DNA of 64,000 nt. It comes from Murdochiella sp. Marseille-P8839 (GTDB lineage: Bacteria > Bacillota > Clostridia > Tissierellales > Peptoniphilaceae). The translations under genes and the position numbers were made by a program. The stretch is taken from positions 1-64,000 of the forward strand of contig JAIKLF010000004.1 of NCBI GenBank assembly GCA_019753405.1. Reading direction: 5' to 3'. This document shows positions 34,781-44,487 of this stretch, piece after piece. A model generated the notes under the pieces. That model did not search any database. It saw only the letters and a list, made by a program, of their open reading frames with translations, and was not told the DNA's origin. Positions within the stretch are counted from its first letter, which is position 1; each line of letters starts with the position of its first letter.

Positions 34781-36127
34781 TTATAACCAGTCAAATTCAA
34801 AGCCTTCGATGTTGATGACATCCTCTTCATCCGGATCCAGAGCACGAACGCGATCCATTACACCCATCTGCTCCAGGGACCGCTCAAAAAACTGAATGGA
34901 AGAACCGTCGGTAATGATGAGCTTCTTGGCCAAATTGGCAATCGGCTGTCCTTGAACAAAAATGGTATGCCCTTCGCGGCGAACGGTAATCGCGGTATCG
35001 CGTTGAAAAAATTGCTCAACAGGCACGATTTCTTCCTCACACGTAAGAAGTGTCTTCGGAATCTCGCTTATTTCCTGCCATAGGACGCGTCGAAGCACAT
35101 CCATTCCCTTCGTTGTCGCAGCAGAAAGGGGAACCAGAACAATAGCATTCGTGGTTTTTTCCTGCCACGGATCAGCGGATTGCTCCGGCTTTTCCCCGGC
35201 AGCACGCACCACAAAGCCGCGGTCAGCGACGGCTTCTCGAAAACGAGTCAAATTCTTTTCGGCACCGGGCAGATCCATCTTGTTTGCTACGATTACCCGC
35301 AGTTTTTTGGGCAGTGCCTCATGGTATGCAGCAAGTTCCTGCTGAATGAGATCAAAATCCTGGATGGGATCACGCCCTTCACTGCCTGACATATCCAACA
35401 CATGAGCGATAACACGGGTCCGCTCAATATGACGAAGAAAATCATGGCCCAAGCCCGCGCCGGCATGCGCCCCTTCAATCAAGCCGGGAATATCCGCGAT
35501 GATAAAGGAACGCCCCTCTCCCATATCAACTGCACCGAGATTGGGTTCTATGGTTGTAAAATGATAATTGGCAATCTTCGGTTTCGCCCGCGTCAGAATT
35601 GAGAGAATGGTGCTTTTTCCTACATTAGGAAGCCCTACCAATCCAACATCCGCGATGAGCTTGACTTCAAGGATGATCTTCAGCTGTTGGCCCATGCCGC
35701 CCGGCTTAGCAAAACGCGGAGCCTGTCGAATGGAACTTTTAAAATGCACGTTCCCCTTTCCGCCGAAACCGCCCTTTACGACGACAAAGCGCTGTCCGTC
35801 TTCCCGCAGATCCGCAATGGGAAGTCCACTTTCTGCTTCACGTACTACCGTCCCTACCGGCACCTTTAAGATCACATCTTCCCCGGACTTGCCGAATTGT
35901 TGCTGACCACGTCCCGGTTCGCCTGACGGTGCTTTATAGATGGGATGATACTTAAAATCCAACAGCGTATTCACGTCCTTATCGGCTTCCAGAAGGATGG
36001 AGCCGCCGCGACCTCCGTCGCCGCCGTCGGGTCCGCCGTCGGGAACAAATTTTTCTCTGCGCCAGGAAATGGCTCCGTCGCCTCCATGCCCGGCACGTAC
36101 TTCAATAGTCACCTGATCGATAAACAT
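34781..36127 (-). CDS. obgE: GTPase Obg (CgtA)
   Basis: 448 aa. Ribosome-associated GTPase for 50S assembly. The Gly-rich Obg domain starts MFIDQVTIEVRAGHGGDGAISWRREK in the family manner; the G domain has GLPNVGKST (G1), the G3 DIPGLIEGA, and NKMDL (G4). The C-terminal OCT domain follows (ITDGSSIQFFERSLEQMGV). GGAGG lies four bases before the ATG. It is preceded by a hairpin at 36141-36177 and follows rplU-prp-rpmA as in most Firmicutes. Confidence 0.96.
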   Translation of the reverse strand: MFIDQVTIEVRAGHGGDGAISWRREKFVPDGGPDGGDGGRGGSILLEADKDVNTLLDFKYHPIYKAPSGEPGRGQQQFGKSGEDVILKVPVGTVVREAESGLPIADLREDGQRFVVVKGGFGGKGNVHFKSSIRQAPRFAKPGGMGQQLKIILEVKLIADVGLVGLPNVGKSTILSILTRAKPKIANYHFTTIEPNLGAVDMGEGRSFIIADIPGLIEGAHAGAGLGHDFLRHIERTRVIAHVLDMSGSEGRDPIQDFDLIQQELAAYHEALPKKLRVIVANKMDLPGAEKNLTRFREAVADRGFVVRAAGEKPEQSADPWQEKTTNAIVLVPLSAATTKGMDVLRRVLWQEISEIPKTLLTCEEEIVPVEQFFQRDTAITVRREGHTIFVQGQPIANLAKKLIITDGSSIQFFERSLEQMGVMDRVRALDPDEEDVINIEGFEFDWL

Positions 36128-36140
36128 ACTTCCTCCAATG

Positions 36141-36177
36141 AAAAGCACCCCGCACGGCCTGTGGCCGAACGGGGTGC
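36141..36177 (-). terminator. Hairpin terminator/attenuator between rpmA and obgE
   Basis: Minus strand: GCACCCCG and CGGGGTGC (36145-36177) enclose a second pairing (CGGCC/GGCCG), followed by TTTTC. It ends 14 bp before the obgE start, with the ribosome site right after the T-run, so it may reduce obgE expression relative to the ribosomal proteins. Confidence 0.8.
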
Positions 36178-36210
36178 AGTAGGAATCGTTTCGTTCCGCC
36201 TCCGGCAGGC

Positions 36211-36501
36211 TTACGCCAGAGCTTCTACGGGATAAACGCTCACCTGTTTTTTATCTTTGCCCTTGCGCTCAAAACGAACAACGCCATCCGATACCGCAAA
36301 GAGCGTATCATCACCGCCACGCATGACGTTCAGACCGGGATGAAATTTTGTTCCCCGCTGACGTACAATAATATTGCCGGCCTTGACGACCACGCCGTCA
36401 TGGCGTTTTACGCCCAGGCGCTGCGCATTGGAGTCACGCCCGTTTTTCGAGCTGGACACCCCTTTTTTACTTGAGAAAAGTTGTAAATTAAAAGCAATCA
36501 T
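36211..36501 (-). CDS. rpmA: 50S ribosomal protein L27
   Basis: 96 aa. It sits at the peptidyl-transferase centre. The conserved core is [20 protein letters not shown]. As in other Firmicutes it carries an N-terminal extension ([14 protein letters not shown]) that is removed by the Prp protease encoded next door; cleavage is expected after the Phe. The second of two adjacent Met codons gives the better ribosome-site spacing (GGAGG, five bases). Confidence 0.96.
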   Translation of the reverse strand: MIAFNLQLFSSKKGVSSSKNGRDSNAQRLGVKRHDGVVVKAGNIIVRQRGTKFHPGLNVMRGGDDTLFAVSDGVVRFERKGKDKKQVSVYPVEALA

Positions 36502-36845
36502 CATAACCTCCGATCGTTTACGTTGATATGACCCGGATATTCTTTCTGTAATTCTTGCATGTTGAGACGAAAACCGTTCAACAGGACTTGACGGATTTTT
36601 TGTTGTTCTTCGTTGAGCGGCTCCTCGACGTCTACGGCAACATCCCCTTCTGCATAATGCACGCGGACGTTTTTCCCGAAGTCGGTTGCTTCGGTGAGTG
36701 TGTTAATCAGTGCAGTCACGATACCGGAAACATTGGCACATAACAGATCCTGTTGTGCTTCGCCATAATCCGCGTGCCCTTTCATCGTAAAGCCGCTAAG
36801 CATCGACGGATTCGCCTTGCTCGTGTAGAACTCGACGTGAATCAT
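36501..36845 (-). CDS. prp: Ribosomal-processing cysteine protease Prp
   Basis: 114 aa, normal length. It trims the N-terminal extension of L27. The catalytic His is in [10 protein letters not shown] and the catalytic Cys in [10 protein letters not shown]. It is placed between rplU and rpmA as in other Firmicutes and overlaps both by one to three bases (TAATG with rplU). Confidence 0.95.
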   Translation of the reverse strand: MIHVEFYTSKANPSMLSGFTMKGHADYGEAQQDLLCANVSGIVTALINTLTEATDFGKNVRVHYAEGDVAVDVEEPLNEEQQKIRQVLLNGFRLNMQELQKEYPGHINVNDRRL

Positions 36846-37153
36846 TAGGCGTTGATCGCCTCGATTTTCAACAGCGTATACGGTTGACGATGGCCGCGCG
36901 TGCGACGGTATCCCGACTTCGGACGGAATTTTCCGATCACGATCTTTTTCTCTTTGCCCTGGGCAAGAACGGTGGCTTTTACACTGGCGCCTTCGATATA
37001 GGGTTTGCCCACCTTGAGGTCATCTCCGCCAAGCATGAGCACCTTGTCCAACGCGATCGACTCGCCGACTTCACTGGCGATTTTTTCGACTTTGATCTGA
37101 TCGCCGACCTGCACCTGGAACTGTTTTCCACCGGTTTCCAATACTGCGTACAT
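36845..37153 (-). CDS. rplU: 50S ribosomal protein L21
   Basis: 102 aa, typical. Begins [18 protein letters not shown] and ends with the family stretch [19 protein letters not shown]. First gene of rplU-prp-rpmA-obgE. AGGAG lies five bases before the ATG. Confidence 0.97.
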   Translation of the reverse strand: MYAVLETGGKQFQVQVGDQIKVEKIASEVGESIALDKVLMLGGDDLKVGKPYIEGASVKATVLAQGKEKKIVIGKFRPKSGYRRTRGHRQPYTLLKIEAINA

Positions 37154-37269
37154 AATTTCTCCTTACCTTTCGCATCGCCTTAAAGGCAGTTTCCAAACGA
37201 AACATTTACGTTTACCTTTTCAGAGCGGTATTACCGATCAATTATACCGGATGACGGCCGTGCTGTCCA
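37154..37269 (-). promoter_or_regulatory. rplU promoter and leader (probable L21 leader)
   Basis: Minus strand: -35 TGGACA (37264-37269), a 17-bp spacer and perfect -10 TATAAT (37241-37246). The ~80-nt leader that follows contains short pairing segments (GGTAATACCG, GGAAACTGCC-TTTAAGGCG), as expected for the autoregulatory L21 leader, though I could not fold it with certainty. Confidence 0.65.
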
Positions 37270-37274
37270 CCTTT

Positions 37275-40200
37275 TTAATCGTGCACAGGTTGCTCCTGGG
37301 ATGAGGCTTCCTCGGAGGTCTTTGGCTTGGGCGGATCATACGTGGTCAACCCCTCATAAATGGAAGACGAATCCTGCTGCGAAGCCGGTGTGCCGAGATA
37401 CGAAGCGAGAATATCCCTTGCGATCGGGACAACATTTAAGCTGGTGTACCCGTCCGGCATAAACACGACGGTAGCAATTCTCGGCTGTTGAAATGGCGCA
37501 AAACAGATGTCCCAGGCATACGGTGCATAATCCTCGCCCGTTCGCGGATCTTTCCCGGCGCGCTCCGCCGTACCGGTCTTACTGCCAACAACAAAATCAA
37601 TGCCGCTGAACTCACTGCGATTATCTTCTGCAGATTGCAGCATACCCTGGCGCACTTCCTGGAAATAATTTTCGGCAATCGGAACCTGCCGTCCACGCGG
37701 TGTCTGATTGTAAAGGACGGTCTTATTATCCGGACTTCGAATTTCCTTTACCAGCGTAAAATCGTAATCCGTTCCGCCATTGGCAAAAATGGACGCCACG
37801 GTGCACATCGAAATCGGTGTATAGGCATTCTGTCCCTGACCGATGACAGCATTCATCGTATCCGCCACCGTCCAGTTGGTCTGATTAAAATACGTATATT
37901 TTAACAGATCCGCCAGGCCATTTCGCTCGCCGTCCAACGGGCGCTCCGCATAATAGCCCAATTCCTCCAAATCTTCAATGAGCTGCGCACGCGTATAATC
38001 TTCTCCCTTCTCCGACCACTTGAGAATGGTTTGAATATCCCGAGCAATAACTGTGTTGCCTTTATTGGCTCCGGGCTTTTCATAACGCTTGAGATTGCGT
38101 TCCAGAAAACCGGACAGCATGGATTTGATGAGACTCATCTTAGCGGACCGGCTGGGGATATAATTTCGCACTTCCGACGGCTGCTTAATTTCCAATCCGG
38201 ATGAATGATTTAAGCCCATGGCTTCGGCTGTCTTTTCAATATCATCCACCGTCACCTGAACACCGATATCTTCTCCTGTGGCAGGCACACGACCGAGACC
38301 GAGAATATAGAAATAGTAGTTGTTGGATTTCCCGATAGCGTCATACATATTGATCATGCCGTCAGATCCGCCGGTTAGCGTATAGAGCAAGTTATTAAAC
38401 TGTCTGTCGCCTATTTTGACATAGCCGTAGTCATAGATCTGCATCTCTGGATCGAGTCCCTTTTCCAAGGCGGCCAGCGACACAATGGTCTTGAATGTGG
38501 AACCGGGTTGGACAGCCGCCTGCGTGGCGAGATTCAACAGTGGCCTTGGCGCATTGGTGTCCAGACGCGTGGCAGATTGATACATTTCCCAATCGGAGCC
38601 GGAAATGCCCGTAACAAAGAGGTTCGGATCATACATGGGATAGGAGGCCATGGCGAGCAATGCGCCATTGTTGGGATCCACCGATACACTGGCTGCACTG
38701 TTGGCTGTCGGAGAATAGTACGCCCGGTTGACGCCCCATTTGCTGTAATAGGAAAGGCCGTGACGCACAGAAAGAATGCCCTTTTTTAACGATTCTTCCG
38801 ACTGCTGCTGCAAGCGAATATCCACGGTAAGATACACATTGTTTCCCGCCTTCGGCTCCTGACGATCAATAATTTCTGTCCGGTTTCCGAAAGAATCAAC
38901 CAACACGGTTTCTTTTCCGCTCGTTCCGTGCAAGGTACTCTCAAAACTCTGTTCTACACCGGTCTTCCCGATAAACTCATTGGGAAGATAATTCTGCTCT
39001 TTGACATAGGTTTGTACTTCCTCATCCGTGGCAATTTTTCCGATGTAGCCAAGAATATGCGATGCCGACTCGCCAAAAGGATAATAGCGTATAGCCTGTT
39101 GCGATACCATGATCCCCTGGGCACCGGAAATATTTTCTTCGATCTTTGCCACGGTGTCTTCGGAAAGCTCATAGCAAATATTGATGGGCCAAAAGGCGTA
39201 GTTTCCGGATTTTGCAACCCGATCCGTAATCAGCATAATGCCCTGTTGAAGCAAAGGATCCATCGTTGGCGCAATCGCATATTCCTCGAGCAATCGACGA
39301 AATGCTTCGTCCGGACTGGCATTCTGTAAATCGTATCGTTCTTCAAAATCTTTCTGATCGGTTTCCAGCGCATAAGTCCAGGTCTTGAGAGCAATTCCCG
39401 GATAAAAGCCTTCCGCAAACATTGCCTCTTCAGCTAAATATTTATAGTCTTCATTTGTAATCAACCCGTCAAGCAGCTGATGCTCCTCGCCCAGTTTTTT
39501 TAAGTGTTCAAGTGCGGTTCCTTCCATCCCGTCCGGATGGACAAATTCAACGGAGACCGTACGAGCATCCGCCGAAATCGTGTACTTGAGATTGGTATCT
39601 ACTCCTTTGTTCGCCAATTGGTTGAGCAAGCCTTCTGCCGGAATGGTAAATCGGTTGTCCTCACCAACGGAAATGGACGTCAAAAAGCGATCCAAGGCCG
39701 CATTTTTAACAACCGTAACAAAATCTTCCTGTGCGGTGGACATCAGCGTAATCGCCGAAAAAGCCTGATGAAATGCTGCCTTCTTCTGGCGGAAATTTTC
39801 CACATAGGTATAATCACATTCCAGCAAACGCAAATTATCGGTTAAGTTCTCCTGGCTCAGGAGCTGATACGCCAATTTTCTTGCCGCAGGATGATTCAAC
39901 ACATGAGCCAATAGGTTTTTGTTGTCGGTGACCCGTTTGGTTAAATACTGCAACGCGGTAGTGTCTTCGTTGATCACCTTGTTTTTCTTCAGCTCTTCAT
40001 AGGCTTTTCCGGGAATCCAAGAAAGAGCAAAATTTGCATCCGGATCGGCTTTCACGGGAATTGCACTTCCTTTCAGCGAAAGTGCGGTAAGCGCCCGAGC
40101 TGCCGGTGAGACGCAAAACTCGCGATCCAGGGGTGTGCGATAGACCATCTGCAACCATTTTTCTAAAAGATGGTTTTCGACCAAAAGACGCTGTACTTTT

Positions 40201-40610
40201 TCCTGTGGTGTTTCCTTTTCCTTCAAATAATCCGCTTCGGAAGCATAAACAATCTGATTGAGCTGCAGAGGAAAATTCTCCCCGTATTCCGCGCCATCAC
40301 GCTCAATGTAGCGTAAAAGACGCGCTAAAACGTCATTTCGTTCAGCGGTCTTTAAATTCATCAATTCATCTTTAAACCCTTGGACAGCAAAAGAAGAACG
40401 GCTTCCTGCCAATAGGACGCCATTGCAATCATAAATGTTGCCGCGAGGGGCGGCAATTTGGATTTCTTTTGTTCGACGCGTTTGAGCAAGCTGGCTATAA
40501 TGCTCTCCTTGTACAACGGTAAGATCGTACAACCGCCACAAAAGAAGGCCGATAAAAGCCATCATGACAGCCAGGATGATGCCCCATCGCAACGAAAAGT
40601 GCTTTTTCAT
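37275..40610 (-). CDS. mrdA: Penicillin-binding protein 2, elongation transpeptidase
   Basis: 1111 aa, much longer than the usual 600-750. One N-terminal membrane segment (about residues 9-27) and the class B dimerisation start RRTKEIQIAAPRGNIYD. A large extra region of about 350 residues lies between this and the second part of the dimerisation domain (near residue 480, FWPINICYELSEDTVAKI). The transpeptidase has SxxK in PGSTFKTIVS, SxN in GKSNNYYFY, and KTG in GSKTGTAERAG. It directly follows mreD, so it should serve side-wall synthesis with the MreBCD proteins. AGGAG lies seven bases before the ATG. Confidence 0.95.
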   Translation of the reverse strand: MKKHFSLRWGIILAVMMAFIGLLLWRLYDLTVVQGEHYSQLAQTRRTKEIQIAAPRGNIYDCNGVLLAGSRSSFAVQGFKDELMNLKTAERNDVLARLLRYIERDGAEYGENFPLQLNQIVYASEADYLKEKETPQEKVQRLLVENHLLEKWLQMVYRTPLDREFCVSPAARALTALSLKGSAIPVKADPDANFALSWIPGKAYEELKKNKVINEDTTALQYLTKRVTDNKNLLAHVLNHPAARKLAYQLLSQENLTDNLRLLECDYTYVENFRQKKAAFHQAFSAITLMSTAQEDFVTVVKNAALDRFLTSISVGEDNRFTIPAEGLLNQLANKGVDTNLKYTISADARTVSVEFVHPDGMEGTALEHLKKLGEEHQLLDGLITNEDYKYLAEEAMFAEGFYPGIALKTWTYALETDQKDFEERYDLQNASPDEAFRRLLEEYAIAPTMDPLLQQGIMLITDRVAKSGNYAFWPINICYELSEDTVAKIEENISGAQGIMVSQQAIRYYPFGESASHILGYIGKIATDEEVQTYVKEQNYLPNEFIGKTGVEQSFESTLHGTSGKETVLVDSFGNRTEIIDRQEPKAGNNVYLTVDIRLQQQSEESLKKGILSVRHGLSYYSKWGVNRAYYSPTANSAASVSVDPNNGALLAMASYPMYDPNLFVTGISGSDWEMYQSATRLDTNAPRPLLNLATQAAVQPGSTFKTIVSLAALEKGLDPEMQIYDYGYVKIGDRQFNNLLYTLTGGSDGMINMYDAIGKSNNYYFYILGLGRVPATGEDIGVQVTVDDIEKTAEAMGLNHSSGLEIKQPSEVRNYIPSRSAKMSLIKSMLSGFLERNLKRYEKPGANKGNTVIARDIQTILKWSEKGEDYTRAQLIEDLEELGYYAERPLDGERNGLADLLKYTYFNQTNWTVADTMNAVIGQGQNAYTPISMCTVASIFANGGTDYDFTLVKEIRSPDNKTVLYNQTPRGRQVPIAENYFQEVRQGMLQSAEDNRSEFSGIDFVVGSKTGTAERAGKDPRTGEDYAPYAWDICFAPFQQPRIATVVFMPDGYTSLNVVPIARDILASYLGTPASQQDSSSIYEGLTTYDPPKPKTSEEASSQEQPVHD

Positions 40611-40628
40611 GACTTTCTCCTGACGCTT

Positions 40629-41129
40629 CTATATGCGGCCGAATGGGCGAATGCTTTCTGGCTTCATCAAGCGTTGCATCAACAGCATCACGGGCGTAAA
40701 CAGCAGTGCATTAAACACCGCGTAAAACAGCGCCGGTTTGCCGATGAGATAGCTTGCCGGCAAGGGCATGCCCAATAAAAACAGAATACCCCACTGGCCA
40801 AACAGCACAAAGAGGGAAACGAGTGCCGTGGCAAGCGTCCCCGTAGCAAAGTTATGCTCATTATGATAGAGGGCTTTGCCCACCGCTGTTGCGGCGACAA
40901 AGAAGAGTAGCGCACGCACCCCCAGAACACTCGAAAACATCATATCTTCAAAAAGGCCGAGCGCAAGACCGGTATAGCCGCCCCATAGCGGTCCATAAAG
41001 AAAGGAAAGCGCAACGATATATACCAAATTCAACGCCGGCGAAATCCCGAAAAAGGTCCAATTGGTAACCACGGCGGCCTGAATGATGAGCACGACGATC
41101 AGACTGATGGCATAGCGCAATTTATTCAC
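40629..41129 (-). CDS. mreD: Rod shape-determining protein MreD
   Basis: 166 aa, with four to five membrane segments across its length, typical of MreD. The family region with EDMMFSS (usually DxxxxxxLG) is present near residue 63. It overlaps the mreC stop by 8 bp and is followed after 18 bp by mrdA. It links the MreB cytoskeleton to wall synthesis. Confidence 0.92.
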   Translation of the reverse strand: MNKLRYAISLIVVLIIQAAVVTNWTFFGISPALNLVYIVALSFLYGPLWGGYTGLALGLFEDMMFSSVLGVRALLFFVAATAVGKALYHNEHNFATGTLATALVSLFVLFGQWGILFLLGMPLPASYLIGKPALFYAVFNALLFTPVMLLMQRLMKPESIRPFGRI

Positions 41130-42057
41130 CAGAGTCTCCTTTCTCTGTAGACGTATCGCTATCGGCAGTCGACGGTTCAGCAGAAGACGTTCCTACAATT
41201 TCGCTGTTTTCCTGATGACGCTTGTCCGGAACAACCAACACGCGGTACAGCTTGGAAAAGTCCACGGCCGGCGTGATACTGACGGTTTTCGTCAGCCCAT
41301 CCTCCGCCAACTTGACTTCGCTGACGACGCCAAGATATAGGCCTCGCGGATACCTTCCGCCAACTCCGCTCGTGACAATTTCCTCACCCACCGGCACATC
41401 GGTCTGCGCGTCGAGCAGATAACCGTAAAAGCGCTCGGCGTCACGATTATTAATGATCCCGTATTTTTTACTGGACGGAAAGAGAATAGAAATATTGTGA
41501 GACTGATCCAATATCGTTGACACCTTGGCATAATTAAACCCCGCCTCGGTAACTTGACCGATCAGACCGGACACAACGTTTTTTGATGCGTTTTGCACCC
41601 CCTGGACAACAATATCGCCCTCCTGTACACCGTCTTTTGTACCTTTGTTAATCGTAAAGCGCACAAATGTCGGCGAAGGGTCGAACATGGTCACCTCGGC
41701 GGAAATAACGGGATGTTCCGCCACATGCTGCAAAGCATATTCGTCTTTCAGATACGGCGCATCCGCAATCACATTTTGCATCGTACGCACTTCATCCTTT
41801 AACGCCTGATTCTCCAGCGTGAGTCGATCCAATTCCGCCTGTGTCGCCTTCGGCCCGAAAAGATGATCATACACATCCTGAAGTGACCGGGAAGCGGAGT
41901 AGAAGAGTCGATTCACAGGAGAGATAACCATATTGAACAGATTGGAGGGAAGGCGGCTCGTTTCCGGATTGCGATGCGAAAACAAAATAAGCAAAACCAA
42001 AATAGCAACCGTAATGAAAAAAGGACGACGCCGTTTAGCCTTGTTGGTGCGAATCAT
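41122..42057 (-). CDS. mreC: Rod shape-determining protein MreC
   Basis: 311 aa. A basic N-terminus, one membrane segment (about residues 13-27), a coiled coil (about 62-95) and the extracytoplasmic double beta-barrel with the conserved NISILFPSSKKYGIIN and VTSGVGGRYPRGLYLG. A Ser/Glu/Thr/Asp tail ends the protein. It overlaps mreB by 23 bp with AGGAG inside that gene. Confidence 0.95.
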   Translation of the reverse strand: MIRTNKAKRRRPFFITVAILVLLILFSHRNPETSRLPSNLFNMVISPVNRLFYSASRSLQDVYDHLFGPKATQAELDRLTLENQALKDEVRTMQNVIADAPYLKDEYALQHVAEHPVISAEVTMFDPSPTFVRFTINKGTKDGVQEGDIVVQGVQNASKNVVSGLIGQVTEAGFNYAKVSTILDQSHNISILFPSSKKYGIINNRDAERFYGYLLDAQTDVPVGEEIVTSGVGGRYPRGLYLGVVSEVKLAEDGLTKTVSITPAVDFSKLYRVLVVPDKRHQENSEIVGTSSAEPSTADSDTSTEKGDSGE

Positions 42058-43072
42058 GACGCGCTCCTTTTTCCATTGTTTCTTCCTTGTTTTCCATCAC
42101 AAAACGGCATCCGAAAAGTACATCTTTCTCCGGATGCGGTGACAACAAGGTCGGCACATGCATTTCCTGCATAAGATAATCGCATAAACCGTCCAGCTGA
42201 GCACCACCGCCACTGAGCATCAGCCCGCGTTCCATGACGTCCGTCGCTAATTCCGGCGGGGTCTTTTCCAACGTAAAGCGCAAGCGATCCATGACGGTTT
42301 GAATAAAAGGCAAAATGGCCTGGGTCACATCGGACGCATACACATCAATATTCTTTGGCATACCCGTGATCAAGTCTCGACCGGCAACCTCCATTGCGTC
42401 ATTCTGTCGATCTTCGCGCAGCGTGCCGATGGTTTTTTTTACCTTTTCCGCTGTGCTTTCGCCGATCATCAACGAATACTTTTCACGAATAAAATGCACG
42501 ATATCCTGATCTAAATCGTTTCCGCCGCGCTTCATGGTCTCCGCGACGATAACGCCATAGCTGTTCACCACCGCAATTTCGGTAGTCCCCGCACCCATGT
42601 TGAGCATTAAAGCGCCTTTTGTCGCATGATCGATGCGTTTCGTCCCGTAGGCGCACGCAAGGGACTCTTCCACCAGGATGACGCGGCGCGCACCGGACTG
42701 AAGGCAAGCATCTTCCAGTGCCTTACGCTCGACATCAGTTGCCCCGGACGGATAGGATACACCGATGCAAGGTGCAACAAGCGAAATGCCCGGCAAAAGC
42801 CGACGGAGATAATGCTCCAGCATAGCACGCGTCAAATCGTAATCTGCAATGACACCTTGCTGAAGCGGACGAATAGCAATGATGTTTTCCGGTGATTTTC
42901 CTAAAAGAGCGCTTGCCTCTTCGCCCACCGCCATAATCTGCATTTTTTTATAATCCAGCGCCACTACACTCGGTTCTTCCACCATTTGATGATTGTCCAA
43001 ACGCATTGCTCTGGTATACGCGGAGCCGATATCTATGGCTAAATCCGGCGCGGTAAAACGAAAATAATCCAC
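42035..43072 (-). CDS. mreB: Rod shape-determining protein MreB
   Basis: 345 aa, actin-like ATPase. Phosphate 1 motif LAIDIGSAYTR, phosphate 2 MLNMGAGTTEIAVV and adenosine motif RGLMLSGGGAQLDGL. The start is GTG at 43072 with AGGAG seven bases upstream; an ATG at 43077 is out of frame. First gene of mreB-mreC-mreD-mrdA. Confidence 0.95.
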   Translation of the reverse strand: MDYFRFTAPDLAIDIGSAYTRAMRLDNHQMVEEPSVVALDYKKMQIMAVGEEASALLGKSPENIIAIRPLQQGVIADYDLTRAMLEHYLRRLLPGISLVAPCIGVSYPSGATDVERKALEDACLQSGARRVILVEESLACAYGTKRIDHATKGALMLNMGAGTTEIAVVNSYGVIVAETMKRGGNDLDQDIVHFIREKYSLMIGESTAEKVKKTIGTLREDRQNDAMEVAGRDLITGMPKNIDVYASDVTQAILPFIQTVMDRLRFTLEKTPPELATDVMERGLMLSGGGAQLDGLCDYLMQEMHVPTLLSPHPEKDVLFGCRFVMENKEETMEKGARHDSHQQG

Positions 43073-43115
43073 CCCATACTCCTGTGTGTTCGATTTCTCT
43101 TTTGTCTGTTCCGTT

Positions 43116-43145
43116 ATTCTATCACGACGAGCCCCGTTCGCTCAA
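43116..43145 (-). promoter_or_regulatory. Promoter of the mre operon
   Basis: Minus strand -35 TTGAGC (43140-43145), an 18-bp spacer and -10 TAGAAT (43116-43121), 44 bp before the mreB start. Confidence 0.45.
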
Positions 43146-43154
43146 TGAAAAGCG

Positions 43155-43949
43155 TCACATGAGATGTCGTTCACGTAAACTGACGTAATGCGCTTTGCCA
43201 ACGATAACGTGATCATAGACCTCAATACCCAGAAGTTTTCCGCATTCCACCAAACGACTTGTTATGGCAATATCCTGCGGTGACGGCTCCGGATCGCCAC
43301 TGGGATGATTGTGGGAAAGAACAATTCCGGCACACCCGATACGCACGGCCGGTTGAAACACCTCTCGGGGATGCACGCGTGCCTGGGTCAGGGAGCCGAT
43401 AGAGATCAGTACCGTACGAATAGGCTTAAGTTTTGCATTGACTAATATCGCACAAAAATGTTCCCGTTGCTCTTCGGCATAATACGTCTGAAAATAATTT
43501 GCAATGGATTGAGGGTTCGCAAGCGTGATCGAAAAAAACGCCTGTTCTTCGCTCAGTCGCTTTCCCAGCTGTACACCGGCCAGGATACGACAGGCCTTGG
43601 TTCTTCCAATCCCTTCAAAACGCATCAATTCTTCCGCTGTCGCCTGCAGAAGACCGGCTTTAGGTTGATCCCGACGAAAAAGCGAAGAAGCCAGCTCCAG
43701 TGCACTTTTTCGTTTTGTGCCCGTGCCGATCAAAATCGCCGCCAATTCTTCATCCGAGAGAGTCTGTACCCCGAGACGAATCAGTTTTTCCATGGGACGA
43801 TCCTCTTGCGGCATATCCTTAATGCCGAAAAAGATTTTGTCCTTTTTGTTGCCTTCTTTATTATTCTCTATCGCTGTCTTATCCGCGCCCACGGTTGTTC
43901 TCACAGCGCCTTCTCTATTGTTGACCATCCGTTGATTCTTGTTTTCCAT
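43155..43949 (-). CDS. radC: RadC-family JAB-domain protein
   Basis: 264 aa. A helix-hairpin-helix region (RFEGIGRTKACRILAGVQLG) is followed by an MPN/JAB metalloprotease-like domain with the signature SHNHPSGDPEPSPQD. Despite the name the biochemical role is unsettled. The first Met at 43949 has GGGAG six bases before it and is preferred, which adds an unusual ~40-residue charged N-terminal extension (Asn/Lys/Glu-rich); a start at Met46 (43814) would give the normal length but has a poor site. It overlaps the preceding transporter gene by 35 bp. Confidence 0.92.
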   Translation of the reverse strand: MENKNQRMVNNREGAVRTTVGADKTAIENNKEGNKKDKIFFGIKDMPQEDRPMEKLIRLGVQTLSDEELAAILIGTGTKRKSALELASSLFRRDQPKAGLLQATAEELMRFEGIGRTKACRILAGVQLGKRLSEEQAFFSITLANPQSIANYFQTYYAEEQREHFCAILVNAKLKPIRTVLISIGSLTQARVHPREVFQPAVRIGCAGIVLSHNHPSGDPEPSPQDIAITSRLVECGKLLGIEVYDHVIVGKAHYVSLRERHLM

Positions 43950-44484
43950 GGATTCTCCCTTCGCTTTGTCCTTCGACAGCCCTTCGAAGAGAGGGAGCTA
44001 ACATATTGGCTGAAAGCCCCACAAAGAACCCCGTAAATAATCCGACAAGAGTCAGAATCGGCAGATAAACGAAGACGGCACCGTTTTGCAACACAATGCA
44101 CGCAACACACAGCTGCCCGACATTGTGAGCCAGAGCACCCAATTCACTTACTCCGACCAGGCTGAACGGCGGAAAAGCGAAGCGCACGGCAAGGCTCATC
44201 ACTGCCGAGGAAAGTAATGCACCAGCAATCGAATACCAAAACCCGGTGACTGAACCGGTAAGCAACAAAAGCAGGACAGACTTCAACAGTGCAACCGTCA
44301 TCCCCTCTTTTGCGCCAAAAACCACAACGGTCGTTAAAATGACCAGGTTCGATAAGCCTAATTTTGCGCCGGGTACACCGATGGGCAGCGGCATTGCCTG
44401 TTCAAAAAGCGAGATAACCAGTGCCATCGCCGTTAACAGCGACAAAAAAACGATTTTTTTTGTCGAAATGTTTCTCATGCGCAT
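43915..44484 (-). CDS. Gx transporter family membrane protein (heptaprenyl diphosphate synthase component I-like)
   Basis: 189 aa with five to six membrane segments. The family stretches GVPGAKLGLSNLVIL and GALAHNVGQL are present. Members sit beside NusG-domain-II proteins or isoprenoid genes; they look like ECF-type substrate-specificity components, and the substrate is not established. It starts right after the NusG-II stop with little ribosome site of its own, so it is translationally coupled. A polar C-terminal tail of about 25 residues follows the last segment. Confidence 0.88.
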   Translation of the reverse strand: MRMRNISTKKIVFLSLLTAMALVISLFEQAMPLPIGVPGAKLGLSNLVILTTVVVFGAKEGMTVALLKSVLLLLLTGSVTGFWYSIAGALLSSAVMSLAVRFAFPPFSLVGVSELGALAHNVGQLCVACIVLQNGAVFVYLPILTLVGLFTGFFVGLSANMLAPSLRRAVEGQSEGRIHGKQESTDGQQ

Positions 44485-44487
44485 GAC

